64,000 bases of DNA from Guptibacillus algicola (GTDB taxonomy: Bacteria > Bacillota > Bacilli > Bacillales > Guptibacillaceae). The stretch spans positions 62,001 to 126,000 of the forward strand of contig NZ_JAIVAF010000006.1 of assembly GCF_020171805.1 (NCBI RefSeq), written 5' to 3'. The notes under the pieces are model-generated. The model did not search any database. It was not told the origin of the DNA and saw only the letters and a program-made list of their open reading frames with translations. Position numbers and translations under genes: made by a program. Positions 24,538 through 33,940 of this stretch are shown piece after piece. Numbering within the stretch: position 1 is the stretch's first letter; every line of letters begins with the position of its first letter.

Positions 24538-24708
24538 TTATTGATTTTTTTGTTGACGTATTTCCTTGTTCGAAATAAGCTCATTTCCTTGTTCGGAAGT
24601 AAACCGTTGATTGAGTGAATGACCGGAAACACTATCAAAAACCATATCTGGATTTAATGAAGTATTCATCTTGATATCCTGTTTTGACCTTTTCTTATTT
24701 TCCGTCAT
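24538..24708 (-). CDS. Small hydrophilic hypothetical protein, 56 residues
   Basis: ATG at 24708 has GGAGGTGGATATC upstream; in-frame ATGs at 24723-24726 overlap that site. The peptide is Lys, Gln and Asn rich with no membrane segment. No family recognised. Small hydrophilic proteins of this kind are frequent among sporulation or stress genes, but nothing here proves it. Confidence 0.55.
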   Translation of the reverse strand: MTENKKRSKQDIKMNTSLNPDMVFDSVSGHSLNQRFTSEQGNELISNKEIRQQKNQ

Positions 24709-24762
24709 GATATCCACCTCCATCATTACATATCATGACCTGAACTTTTAGAAACATACCTT

Positions 24763-25755
24763 CTATACGGTGATGACAACCTTCCCAAATTGTTTCGCTT
24801 CCGACAAATAATCAAATGCCTTCTCAATATCATTCAATGTGTAGGTCGTGTCGATGATCGGCTCAATAGAATGGTTCGTTACAAATTCAAGCATGGTACT
24901 AAATTCTTCTCTGCTTCCCATCGTTGAACCAAGGAAATTATATTGTCCATAAAAGAAAGATCTTAAGTTGATTTCAGCAGTATCACCTGTAGATGAACCA
25001 AAGATCACGAGTGTTCCTCCTCGAGTTAAGATTTCTAAAGATCGATTGATTGTAGCTGCTCCAACACTTTCGATCACAAGATCAACCTTCTCGCCCTTAG
25101 TTGCCTCTCCCCAATCTTCTTCATTGGATAGTGCAACATCTGCTCCAAGTTCAAGTGCTCTATTCCGTTTTTCTTCACTTCTTGAACTTACGATTACTCT
25201 CGCCCCGATAGCTTTGGCAAACTGAAGCAAAAACGTTGCAACGCCTCCACCGATACCAGGAATGAAAACCGTTTGGTCACTCTTCAATTGACCTCGAGTG
25301 AATAATGAGCGATAAGCTGTTAACGCAGCTATACCGTAAGATGCGGCTATCTCATAAGACATAGAAGAAGGTTTTGGAATGGCATTTTCCTCAGGAAGCA
25401 CAATGCTTTCAGCAAATGTGCCATTTCCAGGGAATCCAACAATTTGGAAGCCTTCTGGGGGAACCGCAGAGGTCTTTTCCCAACCGATTCCTGGATTAAT
25501 AAGTACCTCATCACCTACTTTTACAGACTGGACGCCTTCTCCTACTTCACTTACTACCCCAGCACCATCTGAACCTAAAATAACATCAGGGTCACCATCC
25601 GATCTTCTCTTTGGAACAGATAGGTCCCTGTGGTTTAAACCTGCAGCTTTTATTTGGATTTGCACTTCCCCTTTACCAGGGCGAGGTTCTTCCAGATTCT
25701 CTTTGTATGTTAGGCCATCTTTTCCTTGTACTCCACCGTGAACATAACCTTCCAT
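24763..25755 (-). CDS. Medium-chain dehydrogenase/reductase, quinone-oxidoreductase-like
   Basis: 330 residues. N-terminal GroES-like domain (HRDLSVPKRRSDGDPDVILG, GSDGAGVVSEVGEGV) and a Rossmann domain with VFIPGIGGGVATFLLQFAKA. The structural zinc cysteines are absent, so it belongs to the zinc-free or single-zinc NADPH reductases (YogA-like). ATG at 25755 is 7 nt after AGGAGGGG; a longer ATG at 25779 is rejected. Substrate unknown. Confidence 0.88.
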   Translation of the reverse strand: MEGYVHGGVQGKDGLTYKENLEEPRPGKGEVQIQIKAAGLNHRDLSVPKRRSDGDPDVILGSDGAGVVSEVGEGVQSVKVGDEVLINPGIGWEKTSAVPPEGFQIVGFPGNGTFAESIVLPEENAIPKPSSMSYEIAASYGIAALTAYRSLFTRGQLKSDQTVFIPGIGGGVATFLLQFAKAIGARVIVSSRSEEKRNRALELGADVALSNEEDWGEATKGEKVDLVIESVGAATINRSLEILTRGGTLVIFGSSTGDTAEINLRSFFYGQYNFLGSTMGSREEFSTMLEFVTNHSIEPIIDTTYTLNDIEKAFDYLSEAKQFGKVVITV

Positions 25756-25857
25756 ATGTAATTCCCCTCCTAATACCATTTGTATAATTACTCCTGCTCT
25801 ATCTATTCCTAGGTTTTACCGTTGATAAACCTATGGTTCCTACATTATCACACATAT

Positions 25858-25892
25858 AATAAACGCATCAGGAATCATCCTGATGCGTTTAT
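25858..25892 (-). terminator. Terminator of the ATP-grasp/papain-like operon
   Basis: aaacgcatcagga (25861-25873) and tcctgatgcgttt (25878-25890) form a 13-bp stem, followed by ATTATAT on the minus strand. Confidence 0.85.
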
Positions 25893-25894
25893 GT

Positions 25895-27865
25895 TTAGCC
25901 ACTAATCCATTTGTATTCCAGTCCCCAGCTATCTTTTGCAAGAGTTTTTACTTTTGCAACACTTTCTCTTTCAACCGCGTACGAATCACCTTGCTCGTAT
26001 GGGTTGTAATGAAACGCATAGAGACGGGATGTGAATTCCTCGAAAGGAAGTGAGCTTTCACCAAAGTTCTCTCCATTACCCATAACTGTACTAACGATTC
26101 CTTGCCCCCAGTTCTGAGAGCCGTCATTGTTTGGATTATAGAAATAAACGCGGTAATTTCCTTTAGGACACTTCGCTACTCTTTGAATCGACACAGCATG
26201 AAAACCAAGCATCTTTCCATGAACGTTGGTAATAAATATCCCTACAGGATTTGGATAGATTAATTCATATTCATCATTGTATTCAGGATGATGCGTTGCA
26301 TAAAATAACCTTACAAAGCCCGGATAATCTGCAATGTTCCCAGTTATGGGCTCGATTACTGTACTGAATCCTTTTTGTACCCAATTCCCATAAAAAGCAG
26401 GATTCACCCAACGATGTCCATCTTCACCTCTTAAAGCTACTCTAGTCATCATTTCACTATAAATTCGATCCAAATGCGGAACTAATACGATGGACACCGG
26501 ATCAAGCTCAGGATGAAGTTCAGGAGCCAATCCTCCCTGAAGGTCTTTAGAGTAAATGCTCACGCCTTCGAAAACCATATCGATTTCGCCATCTCGTGCT
26601 GCTCGAGGGATAATCTCCAATAAATAGCCAGGAGCATGCTGCGCCCATAAGCTAATTCCCCTTGCTGCCTGACAGGTTGGGTTTAAGCCCTGACCGACTC
26701 CAAGCGGTTGACCAAGCACGCTGATGACACCAGCTAGAAGGATGCTGTTTGCCGTGAGCCCTTCTCCTTCGTTAGCCGATTTAAATAGAGCATTTCGAAC
26801 TTCTGGTCGAATATCAAGTTCGATCAGTCTTCTTAGCCCTGGTATGACAGGTGAAGCAGATAGAACGCCTCTTTCTAAAAGCAATGCTAGCCCGTATACC
26901 GATTGACAGGTCGAAGGGAAAAGAGCCACCTTTATAAGCTGATGAACCAGTTCTGCATGCTCCTCAAAATTCGCTTTTCCTTTTCCACTCAACTGTAAGA
27001 GTGCCGGAAGAAACTCTGGAGACTTTCTGCTCAAAAAGCGTGCGAGAACACTATGATGCGGCGAACAAAGACCAGTCTGTCTCATAGAACGACCTAGGAT
27101 CTCACTTTCTCTTTGAAGCTCTTCAGCAGAAAGATTCATCAATTGCTTTCGGTATTCATTAGGCTGTGAGTATAAATGGCTCAAATTGGATGGTCCTTCG
27201 ATTGAAGCAACGAATTGCTGAAGAACCTCTCTCTGACTATCATCTTCATGTGTCTTAAGCATCTCTTTTGCCATTTTTATAATCGAAACGGTACGTTTAA
27301 CCATAATAGGGCGTTGAGCAGTTAATCGTTTAATTTCGTGTATTAGGGTTTCAGAGAGTGCACTCGAAGAAAGATAACGAGAAATGAACTGAAACAACCG
27401 CTGAGCTTCAGCAGCATTTTCCTTTTTTTCAATCCGTGAAGCTTCTGTTGCTTGAGGAAATAATAAATCTAAATTAAGAGCCATGACTTCATTTAGAAAA
27501 TCCATAGCCATTTCTTGGGACACATTAGAATTTTTGCCCTTACCTTCAGCAATGGCTAACATACGTAAATTGCTCATCATTTCGATGACGTATGGAAGCC
27601 CCTTTGCTTGAAGGGAGCCTGCAACTAGTGGTGGCTGAAGCTTTGATGCATCTTCCCATGGCCCATCTTGGAAGACTCCAGCTTCATCGAATTTATCTGC
27701 ATACTTAAAAAGAATTTCAAGCCCTTCATCTGTTTCAAGAAGACGATTCGCTTCTTGATACACGTCCGTCTGGTACCTTGATTTTGCATATGCGGGCGCT
27801 TCGTTAAGCTTAGTCAAAGACTGGGAAAACCTTGCAATCTTTCCTTCTGTTACGTCAGATGGCAT
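25895..27865 (-). CDS. Unrecognised 656-residue protein with C-terminal papain-like Cys/His/Asn constellation
   Basis: I do not recognise the family. Residues 1-380 are helical and repeat-like, with no signal peptide or membrane segment. The C-terminal part has GQGLNPTCQAARGISLW (Gln392, Cys398; the six-residue Gln-Cys spacing equals papain Gln19/Cys25), then LGFHAVSIQRV (His556) and YRVYFYNPNND (Asn577). The order Gln, Cys, His, Asn is that of papain-fold peptidases, amidases and acyltransferases. ATG at 27865 follows AAAGGAGAA. It is the second gene after an ATP-grasp ligase, 30 nt away, with a shared terminator. Catalytic assignment is inference. Confidence 0.75.
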   Translation of the reverse strand: MPSDVTEGKIARFSQSLTKLNEAPAYAKSRYQTDVYQEANRLLETDEGLEILFKYADKFDEAGVFQDGPWEDASKLQPPLVAGSLQAKGLPYVIEMMSNLRMLAIAEGKGKNSNVSQEMAMDFLNEVMALNLDLLFPQATEASRIEKKENAAEAQRLFQFISRYLSSSALSETLIHEIKRLTAQRPIMVKRTVSIIKMAKEMLKTHEDDSQREVLQQFVASIEGPSNLSHLYSQPNEYRKQLMNLSAEELQRESEILGRSMRQTGLCSPHHSVLARFLSRKSPEFLPALLQLSGKGKANFEEHAELVHQLIKVALFPSTCQSVYGLALLLERGVLSASPVIPGLRRLIELDIRPEVRNALFKSANEGEGLTANSILLAGVISVLGQPLGVGQGLNPTCQAARGISLWAQHAPGYLLEIIPRAARDGEIDMVFEGVSIYSKDLQGGLAPELHPELDPVSIVLVPHLDRIYSEMMTRVALRGEDGHRWVNPAFYGNWVQKGFSTVIEPITGNIADYPGFVRLFYATHHPEYNDEYELIYPNPVGIFITNVHGKMLGFHAVSIQRVAKCPKGNYRVYFYNPNNDGSQNWGQGIVSTVMGNGENFGESSLPFEEFTSRLYAFHYNPYEQGDSYAVERESVAKVKTLAKDSWGLEYKWISG

Positions 27866-27895
27866 GCTTAATTCTCCTTTATGATAAAGAATATT

Positions 27896-29164
27896 CTATA
27901 GATAGAAATCGTACTTTTCATAGTATTCAAGTAAACGTCTCATCTCAGCACTATCGTCTCCAAAGAAGAAGATCGTTCCATAATGATTTCCGAATCCAAC
28001 TCGCTCCGCTACTTTTCCTTGTGGAGGTGTGAACATGTCATGCTTTTCGAAGAAAGCGTGCTCTTCTAGCTCATCTGGAATCGTTAACTCTTCAATGAAA
28101 TTGACGTGAGGATGTACCATAAGGCAACCAGCATATCCATTAGCCTCATCTTCAGATGGGAAGAACTTTCTTAACTCTTCTTCTGTCGTATTAGGATCAC
28201 TACATAGGATTTGTGCTTCATACGCACTAAAGCCGTAAGCGCGTTCAATTAAATCAAAAATATGACCACCAGGAACACGTGCAGCTACTTCTCCAAAGTG
28301 CAACGTTCCATCTGGCATGATGAAATATTCTGGGTGTATAACACCATTTTCAATTTCAAATGCTTCGATAAGTTGTTCAATCGCTTGTCGAATAACTGGT
28401 CGCTTGGACTCTAGAGACGGAGAAGGTGGAACAAAGTTCGAATACCCTAATTTCACATATTCTGTGATGTTAAGGAATTGAATTTGTCCTTTATGAACAA
28501 AGACTTCACATGAAAACTCTTGCCCATCAAGATGACTTTCCATCAATAACGGGAAATCCGTTTCAGTTAGAGCTTCGATGTCGGCCGGGTTATCAATCGC
28601 ACGGTGACCTACAGAACCAGCCTTATCGAGGGGTTTACAATGAATAGGATCGTATTTATCACCATCAACTTTTAGAAGTGCCTCATTTACTCTCTTCAGG
28701 AAGCGTTTTACGTCGTCTTTGTCTCTTGCCTCTTCAAAGACACCAACTTTAATTCCAGCAATTTGTGCTTTTCTTTTCATCATCCCTTTATCTCTTAACA
28801 AAAGAGAACGATTAAAGAGACGTGGTTCTTGGCGAAATCTGGCATTAAGTGCTCCAGCCCATTCTACGCATTCTTCATATAGAGGAACGGCAACTTCAGC
28901 ACCTAGTACTTTCAGTTGCTTATAAAGCTTGTCTGATCCTTCATTTAGACGATCAAACTCCCACCCTACAAATGTGATATTATGTTTCTCTGCGTAGTCT
29001 TTAAAATCAGGTGGACCTACCACTACAAAAGGCCGTTTTAATTTATCACAGGCCTCAATCGCCGGAAGACTCCATCCAATTAAAGCAGTTAAATATGGAA
29101 TTGTTTTTCCTTCTGGCTGACTTTCTTCCAACGTCTGGTTCATTTCTAATTGATCCAGTTCCAT
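27896..29164 (-). CDS. ATP-grasp carboxylate-amine/thiol ligase, uncharacterised
   Basis: Likely forms an amide or ester bond through an acyl-phosphate. 422 residues. Pre-ATP-grasp region (1-115), then LLLRDKGMMKRKAQIAGIKV (121-140) opening the ATP-binding lobe. DFPLLMESHLDGQEFSCEVF (203-222) is a typical B-lobe block. The Mg site lies around HPEYF (Glu279) and GEVAARVPGG (Glu292, Arg296); the usual Asn of E-x-N-x-R is Ala294, as in several dipeptide-ligase-like members. ATG at 29164 follows AAAGGAGCG. First gene of a two-gene operon. Confidence 0.88.
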   Translation of the reverse strand: MELDQLEMNQTLEESQPEGKTIPYLTALIGWSLPAIEACDKLKRPFVVVGPPDFKDYAEKHNITFVGWEFDRLNEGSDKLYKQLKVLGAEVAVPLYEECVEWAGALNARFRQEPRLFNRSLLLRDKGMMKRKAQIAGIKVGVFEEARDKDDVKRFLKRVNEALLKVDGDKYDPIHCKPLDKAGSVGHRAIDNPADIEALTETDFPLLMESHLDGQEFSCEVFVHKGQIQFLNITEYVKLGYSNFVPPSPSLESKRPVIRQAIEQLIEAFEIENGVIHPEYFIMPDGTLHFGEVAARVPGGHIFDLIERAYGFSAYEAQILCSDPNTTEEELRKFFPSEDEANGYAGCLMVHPHVNFIEELTIPDELEEHAFFEKHDMFTPPQGKVAERVGFGNHYGTIFFFGDDSAEMRRLLEYYEKYDFYL

Positions 29165-29232
29165 TCGTTTTCGCTCCTTTTTTCATATAGTAGAGAAATC
29201 TTCCTGACCTTCCCTCTCTAACGTAGCAGATA

Positions 29233-29332
29233 TGACATGACTTTTTAACTAATATTCTGACTTTTAGCCAAATTACGACAAAAGAAGTCAGTAATCTTTC
29301 TTATTCGAGTTAATTCGACTAGTGGCATGTCA
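29233..29332. promoter_or_regulatory. Nested inverted repeats upstream of the ATP-grasp operon
   Basis: Outer arms tgacatg (29233-29239) and catgtca (29326-29332); inner arms ctgactt (29257-29263) and aagtcag (29285-29291). The 261-nt gap between clpE and the ATP-grasp gene otherwise holds only the clpE terminator. Could be operators or a folded leader. Confidence 0.4.
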
Positions 29333-29375
29333 GAAAATTAGCTATTCATCTATTCCCTAATTTTTCTAATTCCTA

Positions 29376-29411
29376 ACAAAAAAAAGAAAACCGCTCTAGT
29401 GTGAGCGGCTT
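29376..29411 (-). terminator. clpE terminator
   Basis: ccgctc (29391-29396) pairs with gagcgg (29403-29408); the stem extends with flanking bases and is followed by a T-rich run on the minus strand. Confidence 0.8.
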
Positions 29412-29425
29412 CTAACAATCGTTAT

Positions 29426-31552
29426 TTATGATTTTTTTATTACACTGATTTCACCTTCGATTACGTCTACTTTTACGGAAGTAACGTTTCCTTCATCTAC
29501 AAGTAAATCAGCAATTCCATCTTCTACATGCTCCTCTATAACTCTTCTTAATGGTCGAGCACCAAACTGAGGGTTGTATCCTAATTCTGCAAGTTTCGAT
29601 TTTGCGTCTTCTGTTACTTGCAGGGTAATTTGTTGGTCAATTAAGCTTTCTTCCAAATCTTCAATCATTAAATCAACGATCGTTACAAGGCTTTCTTTCT
29701 CAAGTGATTTGAAAGATACGATCGAATCGAAGCGATTGAGGAATTCAGGTCTGAAATATGAGCTTAGGCTTTCCATAACATCCGTATAGCTATCGGCTGA
29801 TTCGAACCCTACAGTTATTCGACGTTCCGAACTACCTGCGTTACTTGTCATAATGATGACAGTATCTTTGAAGCTTACAGTCCTTCCCCCGCTATCTGTT
29901 AAGCGTCCATCGTCTAGAATTTGTAGAAACATATTCTGAACGTCAGGATGTGCTTTTTCAACTTCATCGATCAATAGAATACTATATGGCTTCCGGCGCA
30001 CACGTTCTGTTAATTGTCCTGCCTCATCATGTCCTACATATCCTGGTGGTGAACCAATAAGTTTAGAAACAGAATGTTTTTCCATATATTCACTCATATC
30101 GAGTCGAACCATAGCTTCTCTATCTCCAAATAGTTCTTCAGCTAGTGACTTAGATAATTCGGTTTTACCAACACCAGTAGGTCCGACAAACAAGAAGGAG
30201 CCAATCGGCCTGTTTTTCCGTTTAAGTCCTGCTCGACTTCTTCGTATAGCTTTCGCGACTTTGTGAACGGCATCTTCTTGACCAATCACTTTTGCGTTAA
30301 GCTGCTCGGCAAGGTTCTTCATCTTCATTTGCTCATCTTCCTGAAGTTTCTTCACAGGTATTCCAGTTTTACTTTCAATAAGTTGTTGGATATCTTCAAG
30401 ATTTACTAGAGCATCCGGCTTATCGTTGTCTTTCAAGGATTCCTCTAATTTCTTTTCTAGCTTAAGCTCTTCATCACGAAGTTTTGCAGCTTTTTCATAG
30501 TTTTCTTCCTTTGTTGCTTCCTTTTTATCTGCTGCAAGTTGTTCTAGACGTTTCTGCAGGTCATCATGATTTGAAGAAGTAATCGTTAAATTCATTTTTG
30601 AACCAGCTTCATCTAATAAGTCAATTGCTTTATCAGGTAGAAAACGATCCTGAATATAGCGATTAGATAACGTTACACATGCTTTAATCGCTTCTTCAGA
30701 GAATTTCACTTCATGATAGTCCTCATACCTTGGCTTAAGTCCTTCCAAGATTTTAATTGCTTCTTCAATTGTAGGCTCATTTACCATTACTGGCTGAAAA
30801 CGTCTTTCAAGAGCTGCATCTTTCTCAATCTGACGGTACTCTTTCAACGTTGTCGCTCCGATTAATTGAAGCTCGCCTCTGGCTAATGCAGGTTTCAAGA
30901 TGTTCCCTGCATCCATCGACCCTTCTGCTGAACCTGCTCCAACAATCAGATGGATTTCATCGATAAATAGGATGACATTCTTTCTTTCTTGTAGTTCAGC
31001 AATTAGCTGTTTCATTCTCTCTTCAAACTGACCACGAATTCCGGTATTTGATACAAGAGATGCGACGTCTAATAGATAAATTTCTTTATTTTGAAGCTTA
31101 GAAGGTACGTTTCCTTCTGAAATACGAAGAGCTAGGCCTTCTGCGATGGCCGTCTTCCCTACACCAGGCTCCCCGATTAAGACAGGGTTGTTTTTATTTC
31201 GTCGGTTGAGCGTTTCGATAACTCTCGCTACTTCTTCGTCTCTCCCGATGACTGGGTCGATTAAACCAGCTTTTGCTGCATCTGTTACGTTCTTACCTAG
31301 ATCATCTAGCAGACCACCATTCCCACCACCAGTTTGTTTTTGTGATTCGTTATGTGGAGAGAATTCTTGATCTGGTTGTTTCATAAATGGTTGAAAGAAA
31401 TCATCAAATTGTCCTTTTGATGAAGGAGTTTCCTGACCATTCATCACGTTTGCATAGCATGAATTGCACAAGTGAACGCGTTTTTTATTGTGGTTAATTT
31501 GAACATTCAACTGCACTGTTGCAGTATTTTGGTTACATTTTTCACAAAGCAT
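29426..31552 (-). CDS. clpE: ATP-dependent Clp protease ATP-binding subunit ClpE
   Basis: AAA+ unfoldase of the CtsR heat-stress regulon, partner of ClpP. 708 residues. N-terminal zinc finger with Cys3, Cys6, Cys29 and Cys32, which separates ClpE from ClpC. First AAA module with GEPGVGKTAIAEGL, a UVR-like coiled region near residues 320-350 (EENYEKAAKLRDEELKLEKK), second AAA module with VGPTGVGKTELSKSL and a C-terminal D2-small domain. ATG at 31552 follows AAGGAGG. Two CtsR sites precede it. Confidence 0.97.
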   Translation of the reverse strand: MLCEKCNQNTATVQLNVQINHNKKRVHLCNSCYANVMNGQETPSSKGQFDDFFQPFMKQPDQEFSPHNESQKQTGGGNGGLLDDLGKNVTDAAKAGLIDPVIGRDEEVARVIETLNRRNKNNPVLIGEPGVGKTAIAEGLALRISEGNVPSKLQNKEIYLLDVASLVSNTGIRGQFEERMKQLIAELQERKNVILFIDEIHLIVGAGSAEGSMDAGNILKPALARGELQLIGATTLKEYRQIEKDAALERRFQPVMVNEPTIEEAIKILEGLKPRYEDYHEVKFSEEAIKACVTLSNRYIQDRFLPDKAIDLLDEAGSKMNLTITSSNHDDLQKRLEQLAADKKEATKEENYEKAAKLRDEELKLEKKLEESLKDNDKPDALVNLEDIQQLIESKTGIPVKKLQEDEQMKMKNLAEQLNAKVIGQEDAVHKVAKAIRRSRAGLKRKNRPIGSFLFVGPTGVGKTELSKSLAEELFGDREAMVRLDMSEYMEKHSVSKLIGSPPGYVGHDEAGQLTERVRRKPYSILLIDEVEKAHPDVQNMFLQILDDGRLTDSGGRTVSFKDTVIIMTSNAGSSERRITVGFESADSYTDVMESLSSYFRPEFLNRFDSIVSFKSLEKESLVTIVDLMIEDLEESLIDQQITLQVTEDAKSKLAELGYNPQFGARPLRRVIEEHVEDGIADLLVDEGNVTSVKVDVIEGEISVIKKS

Positions 31553-31625
31553 AAAATGGCCTCCTTATAAATGTTTTATTTATATGAAAGTGAATATCGA
31601 ATTTATCAAGATCAACTTTTTTGAC

Positions 31626-31681
31626 TTTGACTATATTTGACCTTGTGATTATATTATAATCTGACTATCTTTGACTTTCAA
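31626..31681 (-). promoter_or_regulatory. clpE SigA promoter with two CtsR operators
   Basis: -35 TTGAAA (31676-31681), 17-nt spacer, -10 TATAAT (31653-31658). One CtsR-type site, AGTCAAA-N3-AGTCAGA, lies in the spacer (31660-31677). A second, GGTCAAA-N3-AGTCAAA followed by another GTCAAA heptad, lies just past the start (31620-31642). This matches the RGTCAAA-N3-RGTCAAA CtsR consensus. Within the 342-nt gap 31553-31894 I see no gene. Confidence 0.85.
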
Positions 31682-31894
31682 GTATTTCGCTTATTATTGA
31701 ATCCATACTTTGTTAAAACCCCATATAGGAGTAGCCACAACAAATTGTGTCGTGGCTAAAAAATGTAATATTTGAAATAAAGGAATTTTTTCAAAGGTTG
31801 GATAATAGATTGTATTAAACTACTTTTCGACAAAGGGTATACAAGTTTACTAGTTTGGCAACAATGGTGATAGATTAAAAAGGGAGGAATACCA

Positions 31895-32359
31895 ATGAAT
31901 GATTCGGTCTATCAATTGATCGTTGAATCCACCGTCAAGCGCGTCCCTACCTGTCATGAATCACCAAATGATTTCTTTATTGCCCTTGATGACTGTGATT
32001 ATCCTTATCTTATCCTACCTACTCCTAAGGAAATGTTTGATAACGATGATGTTTTCACCATTCGTCTGATTCCAGATGTACTAAATAAATTCCGCTACGA
32101 ATTGGACAACTCTTATACAAAACTATCGTTCAGTCGTTTTTCTACTTTTTTCGATGACAAAACATATTACTTTGGCCCTGAAGAAAACATGCTTGTTAAA
32201 TTCTTAACTTCCCCTATTTACAAAAACTACGTTGCTTGGATCAGTCACCTTTACTTCAAACGAATCGATGACTTGATTGAACAATATAACAACGAACCTG
32301 GTAAAGAGCAGAAAAAAACAATTAAAGCGAAACTTTCTCGCCTTCTGATCGAAGCTTAG
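31895..32359 (+). CDS. Hypothetical protein, 154 residues
   Basis: ATG at 31895 follows AAGGGAGGAATACCA. The product is soluble, acidic and aromatic-rich in its first half (DDCDYPYLILPTPKEMF), ending in a basic helix. No domain recognised. Its last 38 nt overlap the convergent mnmH gene, so the two transcripts share antisense sequence at their 3' ends. Confidence 0.75.
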   Translation: MNDSVYQLIVESTVKRVPTCHESPNDFFIALDDCDYPYLILPTPKEMFDNDDVFTIRLIPDVLNKFRYELDNSYTKLSFSRFSTFFDDKTYYFGPEENMLVKFLTSPIYKNYVAWISHLYFKRIDDLIEQYNNEPGKEQKKTIKAKLSRLLIEA

Positions 32360-33383
32360 GTACCAGACGATCAACTTCATCCTGGACAAGGTGGCATCCT
32401 TCAACTAGAGACTGATAATGAACATTGATGACCTCTCCTATATTTTCAGTTGCCTTATACGTATATCGGGGATCATAATAATCCAGCAGAAGCTTTTCAA
32501 CGACTGTACCGTAATTCTCTTCCTCAAGCGCGCGGTAAATATGCTGACGATCTTCTTCTGACAGTCGTTTCTCGATTTTGTGGATGCCTTTTACTATTTT
32601 CTGTGCATTCTGCTCAGGATGATACGTATTTAATATCGTTTGAATTCGATAAGAAAGCGGGGCGTGAACATGGATGCGCGTCCCTTTTTGTTTGCCCTCT
32701 AAAATAAAGTTCGGAACAATGATGTTCCCGAGTCGTTTGCTTTCAGACTCAATTACATAATAATCGGTTTCGCCTATTTCATTCAGTCTATCGTATAACT
32801 TCGCTTCAAATTCCTTTTGACTTCTCTCGGGTAAACCCACCCTTCCAAAAACAGAGCCTCTATGTGCTGCTAACCCTTCTAAATCAATAACAGGATAGCC
32901 ATTTTCTTTTAGATGATGTAAGATCTCAGTCTTAGAAGTTCCAGTTAAACCTTCTAATACAACAAACTCCACCTCTCGCTTAGCATACTTTTCAAGTTGT
33001 TCGATAATTGTTTGGCGATACGAACGAATTCCACCTACTAATTGACGGCAAGGCAAACCCATCATTTCAAAAATAACTGCAAGACTTTTGCTTCGCATAC
33101 CGCCTCTCCAGCAGTAAATGACGAACTCCTTCCCTTGTGATATCGTTTTTGCAAGCTTATAAAATTCTGGGAGAGATGGAGACACAAGCGAAATCCCTAG
33201 CTCCTTCGCTGCCTCTGTTCCTTCTTTTTTATATGTAGTCCCTACGATTTCCCTCTCTTCATTAGAGAAGATAGGCATATTAACAGCACCTGGGATATGA
33301 AATTGTTCGTACTCCGCTGGCGTCCGCACATCTATAATGGGGATTTCTCTATCGAATAATTCATTGATCGAGATAGTTTTCAT
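32322..33383 (-). CDS. mnmH: tRNA 2-selenouridine synthase MnmH (SelU/YbbB)
   Basis: Replaces sulfur by selenium at the wobble 2-thiouridine of some tRNAs, through a geranylated intermediate. 353 residues. N-terminal rhodanese domain with DVRTPAEY and active Cys91 in IYCWRGGMRS, then a P-loop domain with GLTGTSKT (145-152). Both parts match MnmH length. No selD or selenocysteine genes are in the window, so selenium use cannot be judged. ATG at 33383 has AAGGATG upstream. Confidence 0.95.
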   Translation of the reverse strand: MKTISINELFDREIPIIDVRTPAEYEQFHIPGAVNMPIFSNEEREIVGTTYKKEGTEAAKELGISLVSPSLPEFYKLAKTISQGKEFVIYCWRGGMRSKSLAVIFEMMGLPCRQLVGGIRSYRQTIIEQLEKYAKREVEFVVLEGLTGTSKTEILHHLKENGYPVIDLEGLAAHRGSVFGRVGLPERSQKEFEAKLYDRLNEIGETDYYVIESESKRLGNIIVPNFILEGKQKGTRIHVHAPLSYRIQTILNTYHPEQNAQKIVKGIHKIEKRLSEEDRQHIYRALEEENYGTVVEKLLLDYYDPRYTYKATENIGEVINVHYQSLVEGCHLVQDEVDRLVPKLRSEGEKVSL

Positions 33384-33499
33384 AACGACTCATCCTTTTT
33401 ATCTCATGATTGGATTTATTATATCATCCGTTTTCTAATCGTATTAAACGCTTGTTTATGCACATTGAAATAGGGGAACTTTATAATGAGGTGAAAAAA

Positions 33500-33847
33500 A
33501 TGGAAACTACCGAAATGATTACCCGTATACAAGATACCTTTAAGAATTGGGTGGGAGGACATCTAATCATTGAGAAAATAGAGAACGAAGACGTTGATAA
33601 AACGATCATGCTTTTAGAAGGCATCACGTTTCTCCAAAACGGTGAACAAATCGATCATTATACTGATTCAACACTTCTCCAACTTCAAGGAGAAGGTAAA
33701 ATTATTTCTGAAGAAGATACTGTCCCCCTTCCTCACTCAAGCTTTGACATTCAATTAGAAGGTTTAATGAACATTAACCAAGTAGAAGACGGACTAACTA
33801 TCACAACAGAAAGAGCAAACTATACTATCACATATAATTCTAACTAA
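33500..33847 (+). CDS. Hypothetical protein, 115 residues
   Basis: ATG at 33500 lies after GAGGTGAAAAAA; a longer frame from 33410 lacks a ribosome site. Soluble, acidic, beta-rich toward the C-terminus (ITTERANYTITYNSN). No known domain recognised. Confidence 0.7.
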   Translation: METTEMITRIQDTFKNWVGGHLIIEKIENEDVDKTIMLLEGITFLQNGEQIDHYTDSTLLQLQGEGKIISEEDTVPLPHSSFDIQLEGLMNINQVEDGLTITTERANYTITYNSN

Positions 33848-33940
33848 AAGGGACCAATGGTTCCTTTTTGCTTTAATTTTAGAATAACTAAAACTCCTTC
33901 TTAATATCTTGTATATAGACTGTTATGAAGGAGGTATTTC

